64,000 nucleotides of DNA from Cyanoderma ruficeps (taxonomy: Eukaryota; Chordata; Aves; Passeriformes; Timaliidae). Each line of letters starts with the position of its first letter. Within the stretch, counting starts at the first letter, position 1. The notes under the pieces were generated by a model. That model searched no databases and was not told where the DNA came from. It saw only the letters and a program-made list of their open reading frames with translations. The position numbers and the translations under genes were made by a program. Positions 1 to 11,691 of the stretch are shown one piece after another. Where the stretch lies: the NCBI GenBank assembly GCA_008694505.1, contig VZDJ01000116.1:21265027-21329026 (forward strand). The letters are read 5' to 3'.

Positions 1-3000
1 AGAGGAAAAGGTCACGAGGAACAGAGTAAGAGCAGTGACAGAAAGGATTACCACCATAAATTGACTTGAATATGCTTCCACGGGAAGCCCATTATTTCTG
101 ACTGATGTGACTTTTCAAAAGGACCTCTTGTTCTTCTTTAAGGCCCTAATGTGATGAAAACCTTGCCTACTTATAAGTTTTCCTAACAACCCTTTACACT
201 TCATTTCTAGATTAAGTGTGTCTTCAAATTCCAGCCACTAAGTTATTATCCCTTTACCCCTTTTTATCACTCTCCATTTATGTTAAACTCATGTCTCATT
301 TTCCTACCAAATAACCCAAAGACATTGAGCTTTTTAATGTCTCATTTATAAGGTGCCTTTTCTGTATCTAAAATCACTGCTTTTGCTGAAGCTGTCCAAA
401 CTCACTGAACTTTTTAAATCTCTTGCCTTCACAATGCCACTCCTCATAAATGCCAGATACAGGAAAAAGAGCATCTATTGCAGTGTGTGCAGATAAAATA
501 GCATGCACTTACTCCAAATTAAAATATCTTTTCTTAAATAACCTTCAGTGATGCTCTGATAAGTTCCAGAAGGTTATTAAGATGGCTGAGGGGGGGGGAA
601 AAAGGAGAAATAACAGAAACAATCACCAATCATGTTTCACAACATTATTGAAATATTAATGATTATTAGTCATTAAAGAGAAGCTGTTGTGGAGGTCAGA
701 AAATATCTGCAAGCTAGTGTGTTTGGATATTTGGCAGGGAGAAGTAGTTCCCATGATAGGAGAACAGCTCAGCAGTGGAGCAGTCCCATCCTAGTGGCTC
801 TCTCAGGAAACAATGCTTAGATGGGGAAAAAGAAGCTGAAGATGTTGGTATGGGAGCAGAAAATAGTTGTAGCCTTGATGGAAAGTTATGTCTAGGTAAC
901 TAAGACCCCACAATCAAAAAGCAGAAGTGGAAGAAGTTGGGCCTATAAAGTTGTTTCTATAAAGAAAAATTGACCGATCCCTGAGAGCTGATAGGGAAAA
1001 ATTGCACTCCCAAAGAATTGTTCTTCTGGCAGCTAGAGAGATACAAAGGAAGGCAGGGATAAAACACAAGAAATGCCTGAACCCCAGAACAGTAAATAGC
1101 TCTAATAACCAGATGCTCAGAGCACTTGCTGGAAAGGAATACAGGAGGAGATTAAGAAATGTACAACCCTTTAACAGTGGATTTTTTCATGGGATTTATG
1201 TACTTGTGCACGTTTGGACTGAGCATAAAACTTGACAGGTGAGGATTAAAGAGTCCCTCAAGAAAACGCATTAACTGGGAAACATTCGCTAAGCTTCTAA
1301 AGATCTAGTACTTATTGTAGAAAGGAATACTGAAGTGTGCCTTAAACATGATCTAAAGTGAAATATTTGAAAGTATTTTATGAAAAAATATCATTACCAG
1401 GCACTCGAGGACGCTGCAGGCTCCAGGGAGGGGGTGCTAATTTATTTCCGTATGAAATGCAAAACAACTCATGAAAGTTACCCCTTGCTAGGGGCAAAAC
1501 AGGGCAAGGGAAAGAACCTCACATATCTCTGCTAAATAGTATTTGGAAATCACTGACCTGTCCCAGGACAGTTACCCCTGAGCAGATCCTATCAAATTTA
1601 GAGAATAAAGTTAAAGAGGAAACCAAGAAAAAAAATAATAGAAGGCAAGAAAAGCATCAGCAGTGAAGAGCAAGGCCAAGGCAATATACTTCTTTCTGTA
1701 TCAGGCGTGTAAAATACTGAAATAAAACTCGTTTGTGTTCATTGACTTCAATGAGTTTTTCATCAGCCACTCACTGCAAACAGGGTTTAAAATGACAAGG
1801 AAATCATAGAAGCAGTGACATTATGTAAATGTGTTCAGAGACAGAATATAGTTTGGAAATATCTTGTATGGCCTCTGATAAATACCTAACTCAATTAAGA
1901 AGAAGAGTAAGCATGGACTGTATTTGTAAATTATAAATACTCTTCCAGAAAAGTTGACAGTGATGATGTGACCCTGGCACCATGAAGATCAAGGCCGTTT
2001 TAGATGCTATTCACAGGCAGTCTCATATTGGGGATCAGGGGTATAAATCCCTATAGGTTCCCTGACATCTAGAAAATAAGGCTGGTTAACACTGTCTGAA
2101 GACTTGACCCACGGTAACAAGTATTCACTGTAGTCCCTCCCGGCCTCATACTGCTCCCAACAACATCAGCAGCAAAACTGAAGCTTTACAGGTGGACATC
2201 ATTATACTCGGAATGCTAAAAGTCTTCCTTAGTGACAGGGCAGAAAATGTACACCTGACATGTTTCTGATTTTTTAATGCCTTTCTTATTGTTTTTTTTC
2301 AAAAATGTAGAGTGGCAAAAATTACTTCTGACAGATAATTCGTCAGGGCCTGAAAGCCAGGACCTTGGTTCCAAAATGCACTGAAATTAACTAAATTACA
2401 CTGGCAGATGTGACAGAAGGATCTGCTGTAAAGTTTAGTATCAAAGCTGCTTGCAGAAAAGGTGCGCCAAGTACGGAATAATGAGGAATGAGGAGGAGGA
2501 AGGAAGAATGAGGAAGAGGAAAAAAAACAAAGTAACAAATCATAACATAAACAGGGCTCCATCTTACAACCCTGAAGGAGTTGTAAGATTTTTAACTCCA
2601 TTTGGTTAATTTGCAAAAGGCAACTAATTAAGTGGACAATCTGGCTCAACAAAGTTTTTTTGGTTTTGGTTTTGGATGGCTTTAATTTTACTAGATAAAG
2701 CACTTGCACACAAATACAAGATAAAGGACATGAAGCCTAATTGCTTAGCTGCATTCATGTACTTTATAAATTGTGTGTCTGATGATCACATTTCTTAGAC
2801 CCACAGTTTTTGATGGGAGGCTGCCCCATATCACTTCTAGGCAGTTGCAATTCCGTCATTTTGTTCCTGATCCATTTATGGTCAATTGTTCCAGCCTCTC
2901 TGTGCCTGAAATTGCTCATCTTGGGTTTATCCTCAGCAGAGAATACCCAGATCCCTTCTCAAACTTTGTATTGACAGAGCACAATACAATCTCCCTTGGC

Positions 3001-3169
3001 CTGATTCATCCTCTCAGTCCTCTTTGCATCTGTTCTGAGGCACTGGTGGCTCCCAATCAAATGGTGTTCAAGGAAACCACACAGATTTTCTCTCCAGCTG
3101 TCATCTCCCCTTGGAGGCACCTGAACAAACAGCAAAAGTTCTGGTCATTAATCTCTCTGTGCTTGATCC
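1..3169. other. Unique AT-rich DNA, no gene recognised
   Basis: No repeat family, RNA gene or conserved coding segment could be recognised. There is a short G run near 591-599 and a small TTTTGG-type repeat at about 2651-2678. The largest open frame (minus, 2299-2709, 136 codons) is low in complexity, rich in Ser, Phe and Leu, and comes from a purine-rich tract on the plus strand, so it is taken as chance. Unrecognised old repeats are possible. Confidence 0.6.
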
Positions 3170-3405
3170 TGTGCTTTGCTCCATTAAATTTCAGCTAATT
3201 TTTTGTTATTTCTGTCATCCAGTTGTTCTGGTGTGGTATTTCAATCTGTCTGTGTACTGGCAGCTTCAGCTTTGTGAGATCAACAAATTTATTTCAAGTG
3301 CTTCTGTACTTTGTGACAAGTTTATTAATGGGAGCATTAAGCAAGGCCTATGCTTGAGGAATTCAATGGTAATCACCCTTCAGTCCAGCAGTTTCCTTTC
3401 CAGAC
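3170..3405 (-). repeat. Ancient CR1-like LINE remnant (reverse transcriptase part, decayed)
   Basis: Read on the minus strand, this stretch follows the order of the C-terminal half of a CR1 reverse transcriptase. First comes a decayed version of the segment that normally reads like GPVLFNIFIND (about 3335-3375). Then comes KFVDLTKL, comparable to the family's KFADDTKL block (about 3275-3300). A tryptophan-containing segment follows, and then LKFN beside a stop (about 3180-3200), comparable to NLMKFNKGKC. The reading frame changes at least once between these blocks and stops interrupt it, so it is non-functional. The match was made from memory of the family. The ends are approximate and the subfamily (CR1 versus the older L3 type) cannot be told. 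Confidence 0.6.
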
Positions 3406-6402
3406 GAATTGTTATTTCTCTTGCAGCCATGACTGATTTCTCTTTTCCATTTGAGTTAGTTTTAGTAACTATCTTTGTGTCACTGTCGCACACACTTTAC
3501 TGAATTACAGAGAATTAGACTTAAAAAAATTCAGCTACCTAAACTTTATTGGAGGAAAAAGTTGACTTCTCTTTGATAAATCTTTACTGCCTTCACTCAT
3601 TGGCTTTTAATCTCTAAAAATTGTTCTGTTAAATTTTTGTGCAAGCACAGTCCCTTTTTTTATTTTTGTTTTTCAGAATGAAGGACCCATTCCCATATCT
3701 ACACTAACAATACAGTCAAGTCCCTATTTTGCAATTGTTTGGCAGAGAACACTTTCATTTATTTTCTTTTAATTATTTAGTGCCTTGCCAGTTCAACAAG
3801 GTGCAGAATGCACTCATTTACAAATCAAAAATCCCAATACAGACCCTACAACACATCATGCAACACAGTGACAAGGAAATGCACTTGCCTTACTGGAGCA
3901 CTGCCTCATCCCTTACTTGCAAACACAGGTGCATCAGCTCTGGCTTGCTGTGTTACTTCTTCAGGATTTTTGCTAGGAAACAGCACTTGGAAAAGCAGAG
4001 AAACATTTTACACTCCACAGAACCATGGATGTGGATGTGTAAAGACTGGGCAAAACCTAGCTCAGTACTGGTTCTGAGCTGGCACAGGTCCCAATTTCCC
4101 CAAACTTCCATATAACCAACACTGTCAGAGATGCAGAACAGTAAAAACTGAGGTGTTGCCATTCACTTCAGGAAATGGAAGCAAAAATCTGTGATGGACA
4201 TGACTACAGACATTCTGTTCTGGTGCTTCATATGAACCCATACAATGCTACCTGCCTAAAATTCCACTGCCTCCTTCCCCACATAATTTACACATAATGC
4301 AACTTAACAGGGAAAAAGATTTTCTTTCATATCTGGCCAATTGTACTAATGGAGCTGAAATAAATATGTTGGGACATTAATAGAATCAAGCAAAATAATG
4401 TATCATTTTCTGAGCTAGGGAGTATACTCTGCATATCAACAGGGCTCCATCTCACTACTGCCAAGGGGATTTCAACATTATATTTGCTATAGCAACCCCT
4501 GAAGATGCTCTTTCTGCCAGCAAAACTTAGTTCTGTGCTTAGAATAATAATTTCTTAGTAATACCAAAACAGTACAGGAGACTAACATCTTAGGTAAGAG
4601 CTAAGAACAAATTAGACTGCAAACAGAGGTGAAAGAGAGCTGTTAGCTCAGGATCTCACCCAGCCAATACAATGTTGCACTGTTAACTAACAAGAAACAA
4701 GCTGAAAGTAAAGCTGAAACTTTTCAAAATTATGGCAATCCTTCCTCGATATGAACTGTGCAGCTGCTATAGAAAGCTCCTTGCTTTATTACTGAACTCT
4801 TCCACAAAGTATCTTTTGCAATAATTGTTCTCCAGCTTCACAATGTCTCTGAAAAAAAACAAACCCTTACCTTCCCTGCACAGCTGTATAACTGGAATGC
4901 TGACTCCCAAGAGTAATTCAGTCATGCAAACACTCTGTGACTCTAAGGATAAATCTCTTGCACAGTCAGATTGCAAACTAAGAAATTCTTTATCATCTCA
5001 TGGTTTGGATCATTTCTTGTAGAAATGGTTCACTCATCTATACCGCTGTTCAAGTTTAGGACCAAATATTATTAATAATGTTGCATTTTAAAGAGGATCA
5101 CACAAAAATTTCTGGAAATGTTCTTGTCACAAGAATGGCTAAGGCAAGGTACAGCCCAGTTTCAAGCTATTTTGCAGAAGCCTTTCAACAAGCCTCTGTT
5201 TAAAACCAAGAAATATAGATTTTAACAAGCAACAGTATGACACTGACAGTTTAAATGTAAAAGAGCTGAGTCCTGGAAGGAATTTGCCATCTCCATCTGT
5301 TTGCATTGCTGGTCTTGTACAAGGAGGAGCTGCTCTGACAGGGGAGGGTGCCTAAGTGCTCTGTGTTTCTACAAGAAGCAGAAGGCAAACCTGGCACACA
5401 ACTGTTTTATGTAATTCCAGAGGTAATTGCACAAGTCTTATTACTGCAAGGTTGCTCTAATTAATCCAATAATTTTATAGTAGGTCTGATTATGACAAGA
5501 ATGATTATAAGAGCTGCAGTAACGTGGCAGATCAGTGTTGCTCTGCATACCAAAGAAGGAAAACATACAGATTTTATGATGAGGCAGGAAGGAAAGAAAC
5601 ACAGTCCTGTGACGTTTCTGTCAGATTGCCACTGGGAGCAAGGCTTGCTGGTCAAAGGTGTTGGCAATATTGCCACTTGTCACCCTGTCTCACTCTTTAT
5701 CTGGTGAGATGGGAACCTGAGTAGAAAACCAATCTGTCTGAAAATTGTCTAGGAAAAAAATAATCTGGGTGAGGCTGGGATTCACCAACAAGCAGGAAAG
5801 GAGGAAAATGCTTTGACTGCAACTACTGTGCAAGGTGTGTTCCTATGGCTGTTACCCCAAAGAGATCCTGTGCAGGGAAGAGGCAGGAATTCATCTGAGT
5901 GTCTCAGGATGACTGGACCACAATTGCTGGGGAAATTAAAAACCCCATAATGAAATCATTTGCAAAGTTTTCCTTCTAAAGTAGCACATCCAAGTTTGTA
6001 AATTGAAGAGAAGGAAAAGACTGGTATGAAAATCACAAGGCATAAACTTATCACCCAGACACCTAGAGAGTCATATGTAGTTTTTAAAACATTAATGAAC
6101 TTGCCCTTTCTTCATCACCTCTCTTCACCCTCTTTTACATCCTGTTTTACGTTTCAGGTGGAGCTTTAATATTCCTTTCAACACAAGAGGAATGAAAGAG
6201 GGAAGCTGTGCCCCAGGCAGCAAAGCCAGGAAAAACGTGTTCTCTCAAGGGCACTAAAATGGACGTTGTTGGGTGTCACATTTCTTTTTTTGATATTCTT
6301 ATCATGCATTTCTTCTGTGAGATCCTGTTAATTAATTGCCTGAATCAAGACACATTGAATAGACATTTTAAAGTATGAATTAAGCCTATAATACTTAAGG
6401 TA
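3406..6402. other. Unique AT-rich DNA, no gene recognised
   Basis: The open frames of 60 to 130 codons here overlap on both strands and show no motif. Nothing else could be supported. Confidence 0.6.
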
Positions 6403-6408
6403 TGAAAT
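6403..6408. repeat. Candidate target-site duplication, left copy
   Basis: TGAAAT here is repeated exactly at 7099-7104, directly outside the clear ACA end of the LTR. Six bases would fit an ERVK-type integration. Confidence 0.45.
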
Positions 6409-7098
6409 TCTCAGGTTTGTCTCTGTCCTTTTCCTTGCCGAGATTCAAGGATGTTAAAAGTCCCCAGCCCTCTATAAGCCCTGAGCCGTGTCGCAGAAAG
6501 AAGCGGAGTCCTTCAAGGTCTTGTTTTTCGTTCTCGTGTGATGTTTATTATTTGATATCTTACAATTTGCTCCGCACCCAGCCGAGGTCCGGACACAGGC
6601 TGGGACACGACGCGACTGCCCACTGATGGGGCGTTACTTAGTTTTTATACAGATAGTTACGTGCCCACTATTTACTATTTTCTACCAATGTGTGATACCT
6701 ATACTACAAGGGTCATCTCTACCCTAATCCAATAGCCTAAAACTACTTTGTATGATCACCACCCCACAAGATGGAGGACCATGAAGAAGGAGAAGGATTT
6801 AGGGCAACACCCTAAATCCTCCATCTTGTCCCCCATTCACCTCTATTCTAAAATCCCTAAACTACAAAATTTCTCACTCTATACTGTACTAAATTACTAC
6901 TTTTAGACTTTTGAGGTTTCTAATTCTTCTCTTAATGTTGGAAGCTTCTCCCATGGACTGAAATCAAACTCGGTGTTATTCTGGGCTCTGTGCCAAGGTC
7001 TCCAACCCCCCTGGACCGGCTCCACACCCCCCTGTCCAGGGTCCAAACTCCCTTTCTCAGGTCCCAGGTCATCCAAAGGGATGCCCTGGACTCCAACA
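6409..7098 (-). mobile_element. Solo LTR of an endogenous retrovirus (passerine-type)
   Basis: Read on the minus strand, the element starts at 7098 with TGTTGGAGTCCAGGGC. It then has a long U3, a TATA box (TATAAAAA, 6642-6649) and, about 95 bp downstream, a polyadenylation signal (AATAAA, 6544-6549), followed by a short U5 rich in purines. This TATA-to-polyA spacing is what a retroviral R region looks like. CpG dinucleotides are frequent near the TATA box, unlike the surroundings. No primer-binding site, internal coding region or second LTR lies next to it, so it is a solo LTR left by recombination. A strong hairpin lies in U3 (6767-6828). The open frame across the U3 (6903-7145, minus) runs out into the flank and is not a gene. 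The 3' boundary is less sure than the 5' one: with the TGAAAT duplication the element ends CCTGAGA rather than the usual CA. It resembles LTRs I know from songbird genomes, but the class (ERVK or ERVL) is not settled. Confidence 0.8.
6767..6828. repeat. Nested inverted repeat inside the LTR U3
   Basis: The outer arms CAAGATGGAGGA (6767-6778) and TCCTCCATCTTG (6817-6828) are perfectly complementary. An inner pair, GGATTTAGGG (6795-6804) and CCCTAAATCC (6810-6819), encloses a 5-base loop CAACA. The right-hand arms of the two pairs overlap by three bases, so the two stems are alternative or partly exclusive folds. Confidence 0.9.
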
Positions 7099-7104
7099 TG
7101 AAAT
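7099..7104. repeat. Candidate target-site duplication, right copy
   Basis: TGAAAT here matches 6403-6408. Confidence 0.45.
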
Positions 7105-8754
7105 ATCACAAATCTAAACAGAGGCCACAGGAGAAAGGAAAACATGAGGTCTCATACTTCAGTGCCAGAACTGGAAACAGAAATCCAGTTTCTGAAGTGC
7201 CAGTGCATTGCACTGCTCACTGCTGGGAAAACCACTAGTGGTTCATGCAAGCACTGAGTGTTACTTGTGGTAACAGTTTAGGAATATCAGAGTTGACATT
7301 CAAAGGACAGCATTTATCATGGTAGAAAACAGTTTCTTACCTATGATATCAGATACTGAGACATAATAATATGTGAATGAGAATATTTGTGAGAAAGCGA
7401 TACTGCGAAAATGTAGATTTCAAGGTAACCAACATTTTCAGCTCTCTCCCTTCTGGGAAATGAAAATGGTTCAAATAGAAAAGACTAAGTCATGTCTATT
7501 CATGTTTTCATTCTTTAGCTAGAAATTATTCTTTCAAAAATATTTATACATTTATATTATTCAATTATTGATATAATTGTACTATATCCTAGATTATTCT
7601 GCAGTAGCTCGCAGGTTTTGTTAGCATTCCCATTTTAGTATGTTCCTTCTTAGCAATTACAGTAGCGTTTTTTAAAGCTTTTAACAGGTCTCCAAACATG
7701 CAGATTTTGGGTCAATATCACCTGTGCTTGCACACGGTAAGTCATAATTGCTGTTACCCCTGCAGCTGTTAGCAAGCTCAGGTCAGCAATGAGGTTTTGA
7801 CCTTTGGAAAAAGTCCAGTTCAAAGTCAACTTACATGGGCAAAAGAGCATCTGTATTTGTCATGCATTTCTTTTAGAAACACTAACCAAATACATCCCGG
7901 AATAATATGACCTGTGGTAATATAGATTTTCTTTCTAACCATAAAGGACAAACATTTATGGGAACATTTTGTCAGTTCCATAGAAAGTAACAAATGTTTT
8001 TCAAGTGTGTGCTTGCAGTCCTGGAGGAGCTTTAATCAATAAGGATCTGAGCTCTTGCAATACCATGTTATTTCTGGTGCAGAATTAGGCAATGGTGCCT
8101 TTGCTATAAAATATCATGTTTACTGTGTCTTTTTTATGCAGAGAAATATTGAGTCTGTCCATTACGAGAGACCAAGGAGAAAGAAGAGGTTACTGTGTGC
8201 ATGACCTTTGATAACAGAATACACCACAGACCCTTATCCAGGGAATAAAGGAAAAGCTATTATCCTTTGTCTGTGTTGTGGGGAAGCACAAGATGAGCTG
8301 GGAGGAAGACTGTGAGAAGTGTTTGAAATGACCAGGATGATATGCCAGCATTCACTGGGATGGGAACATGTTTTCTCATCCATTGTCTGGGATCCAGTCT
8401 CTCACCTCAGAGGTGGTTACATTTCTGTAAATGGTGAAAAGATCTATACTGTGCTTTACCTGTGGAGAACATAGGCACAGCAATTATCACCCTAATTTAA
8501 AATACTAGTAGTTCATAAGTGAGAGAATTACAGAAGGAATATTTGATTAATGCTTTTCCCTCTCTTTCCTCAATCATTACTACTCTTCCCAGAAAGAAGC
8601 CAGAGAGAGAGCTGTTTTTCACCAATGCATGTTTGGCTTTTTAATAAGCAGAAAAGTTCTAAAGAATCCCACAGCTTCAAAAATGGACTTGTACACAAGC
8701 ATTTATTTATTTGAGAAAACAAAATTCCACAGAAAACTGTTCCTGTTTGATTAA
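7105..8754. other. Unique DNA with short palindromes, no gene recognised
   Basis: There are two short palindromes: CAGTGCA-T-TGCACTG at 7201-7215 and AACCACTAGTGGTT at 7229-7242. The stretch around 7531-7600 is very AT-rich. No coding segment is supported. Confidence 0.6.
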
Positions 8755-8786
8755 GGGTTGGAAAAGCCCTCTGTCATCCTTTTGAA
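8755..8786 (-). repeat. Possible CR1 3' tip (very short)
   Basis: GGGTTGGAAAAGCCCTCT followed by TCATCC resembles the complement of the conserved CR1 3' end (GGTTGGAAAAGACCTCT then ATCATC). Only about 30 bases can be matched, so this could be chance. Confidence 0.35.
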
Positions 8787-11636
8787 TCTACTTTAACAAA
8801 ATTTCTATTCAAATTATCCCTCCTAGAAGGAGAAGGAGGATAATATGCATAGATTAAGAAGTTTTTCATTAAGCATCAAATAACCAATTGTTAGACAGGA
8901 ATTTATTACAACTTTTTTAGGAAGGGCAATTCCTTATCAAATCTCCTCTAACACAGACACCAGAAATACCTAGCCTGTGTTAGCCCTCTTTTTCTCATTC
9001 ACTCTATCTCAGCCATATTCTCACTGCTGTCCTCATCTCCAGCCACATTTCAGCTTGACCTCTCTTTTTTTGTCCAGGAGTAGTAAGGATCTGCCTGAAG
9101 CAGTCTGCCAGACACCCACACTCCAAAACTATTGATATATATGAAAAATAAGCATCAAGAGTAACACAGATAGAATCAGAGGCAGGGGCAGATCAAGAGG
9201 GCAACCTGAAGTGTAGATCAGAAGCAGACTCCCTCAGCTCACAGGCAGTTTGGCAGCTTGAGGTTTTCATGTGCTGAGATATCTTTCCCCACTCAGAAGT
9301 TACTTCAGAGCCTGACTCCTCTGCAAAGCAAAGACCTCAGACCACTTTGTGTGTTTCAAGTGCTTTTCGATTTGCCACTGCTACCAATGCATGTCAAAAC
9401 TTGACTTTAAAAGTTCTCGTAGCAGGCATGAAAGGAAATGAAAATGGAAAATTCAGGCACCAGACACAGCTTGTCTGCCAAGAGACTTGTATAACTTTAA
9501 AGGAAGCAGAAGCTTTTCTGCTCCTTTTGTAAACTCAGAAGTGTGCTTTTTTTCCCCAAGATATTGCCCTACAACAGGGCAGAACGGCATCCTCCTTGCC
9601 TAAAATTATGAGCCTCTGACTTATCAACAAAGTAGAAATGCAAACTGGGACTTCTGATTTCCAGCGAGATCCACAACCAGATTTTGTCAAAGGAGAGACA
9701 AGTAATTTAAATATACATGGAGATACAAGGACAAATGCAAAGCTGATCTGCATGCAACCAGAGCAAGATGAGCCTCAGGAACATTATCATATTTTCTTTA
9801 TGCAGCTGGTTTAGAAAGGTCTTTTGGGTGAAGGTTATCTAAATTCTCTCCTTAGAACACTGTTTCTAGAATAGGAACCTGTTTTTCCTCTAAACTGCTC
9901 TGAGGCCTGAATGTGTGTTTAACAAACCACAGTTCAGAGGAGAGAAGGCAACAGCTAGTTGGAACAGAGTGTAATTCAAGTCTGATATTTGGAAATTTCT
10001 ACCTTGTAATCACAGTGGTGCCTGGGAAAATGTCAGGCCAATTCTTTACATTTAAAGAAAACTTGTTTCTTATGAAGGCACAAACACCAAGGTTTATTTC
10101 AGCTGCTTTCTAAAATGAAAGATTTTCTTCCAAGAGCTTCAAAGTACTTAATGCAAATTCTCTGCCAGAACAGCACTTAGAGCCCCAAGAACACAGCAGC
10201 AGCAGGGCTTCAGGAATCTTTGTCAACGCTGTGGTCAGAAGCCAAGTGCCCTAGAGATGAGAGAACAATTTTTTGTGCAACTTACAGTCTTGTTGCATTT
10301 TGCAGTACTGGGAGAGGGAAGACTGAGGCTGCTGCTTATTCCAAGCACTGGACTAATATAAAAATAAAAAGCACTAAGCATTGATGGGACAGGCCAGATG
10401 GGTGGAGTATAATTTGTCCATTCACTCGGTCACACTCTTATACACATCCTTATGCAAAGTATCTAAATCAGTAAACCTGTAAACAGGTGAATTTATAAAA
10501 TACAATGTTGACTACCAAAACAATGACTATACTATTTGCTTCACAGCAAATGACCCATACCAGAGGAAGAAAGAAAGAAGATTTTTTTTTTTTAAATAAA
10601 GATACCTAATTTAAGTAGTGGAATAACGTTTCTAAAAGTACAAAAAAGCTGAAAGGGCAGAAAGTGGGGGGGAACAGGAAATGAACTTTAGCAACTAGAA
10701 TTAATAGAGGCAAAAAAGAAAAGGAAAATCAAACCATTATTTTAACTGCTTCTTTGAGAATTATTGAACTGTGGATCACAATTTTCAAACATTTGCAGTG
10801 ATACAGAGAAATTAAATGAATTCAGTGTTTTTTTCTGTTATATGTAAACTATCGAAGGTTCAAAATCCCTACAAGCATCTGGGTCTCTCTTAAAACTTGC
10901 CTCACTCCTGACCTTTGTAACCTCTGGTGTAAATGTTCCTTTGTCTGTCGATGCATCATGTAAGAACATGACATTTATGCAACCAGACAAGCCTTAAAGG
11001 GAAAAACAGTGAAAATGAGTGAAATCAAGATTCTTTCTTTAGTGGAGTTTCCAACATTACCTCACAGTAGGTAACATTCAGAGAGGGAAATGGCAAGTTT
11101 TAAATTCTGAACTGACAGTTGATTTTTAGGTAATCCCAAATGCCTTAAATCACAAAGCTACAGAAATATTGTTAGAAAGTAACCTCTGAGTCCAGCCTGC
11201 CACTGCAAATGAGACTGTCTTGAAAACCCCCACGAATGGATAGAATACAACTTCTCTTGATAAACTGTCCAATTACAGCAGGCAATCACAAGGATATGAA
11301 ACCAGAAATTTTCAGTTTCTCATCATGTCACAGAAGTTTCTTTTCGGAGTCCAATGCCCCCGTCTGTCAGTAGTTTGGATACTCTGAAGCAGAGCCAAGG
11401 TGAAAATCTGATTTTGACATCCTTAACCAAAAAACCTCTTTTGTTTGCCAAAATAAAAATGAAGACAGTCCAGTGAATAAAACCTTCCCTAACCACAAAC
11501 CATCTGCAGTTTCAGACTCAGGTGACCCCTCTCACCAACAATAGCAACTGATTTTCATGTTTGAGAAGGATCTATTTCATGTGTAGGCTTTTTTGAGAAA
11601 GATGATCAAATTAAATGAATTACATAGTCATTCAAG
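8787..11636. other. Unique DNA, no gene recognised
   Basis: There is a T run near 10580-10593 and AG-rich patches. The open frames are short and lack motifs. Confidence 0.6.
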
Positions 11637-11691
11637 CTACAAGTGGGTTAGTAATTTCCACAAATAATGAAAGTTACTTACCCACTTGTAG
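11637..11691. repeat. 55-nt near-perfect hairpin (quasi-palindrome)
   Basis: The left arm 11637-11658 begins CTACAAGTGGGTTAGTAA. The right arm 11669-11691 ends TTACTTACCCACTTGTAG. They pair over about 22 bases with one mismatch and one single-base bulge, around a 10-base loop (11659-11668). It lies in otherwise unremarkable AT-rich DNA with no transposon signature around it. The stem is about the length of a mature small RNA, but the whole hairpin is shorter than most microRNA precursors. A palindrome made by a replication error is equally possible. Confidence 0.9.

Noticed and set aside
6903..7145. 80-codon minus-strand frame across the LTR U3
   Set aside because: It begins in unique flanking DNA and runs into the LTR, so it is not an element gene.
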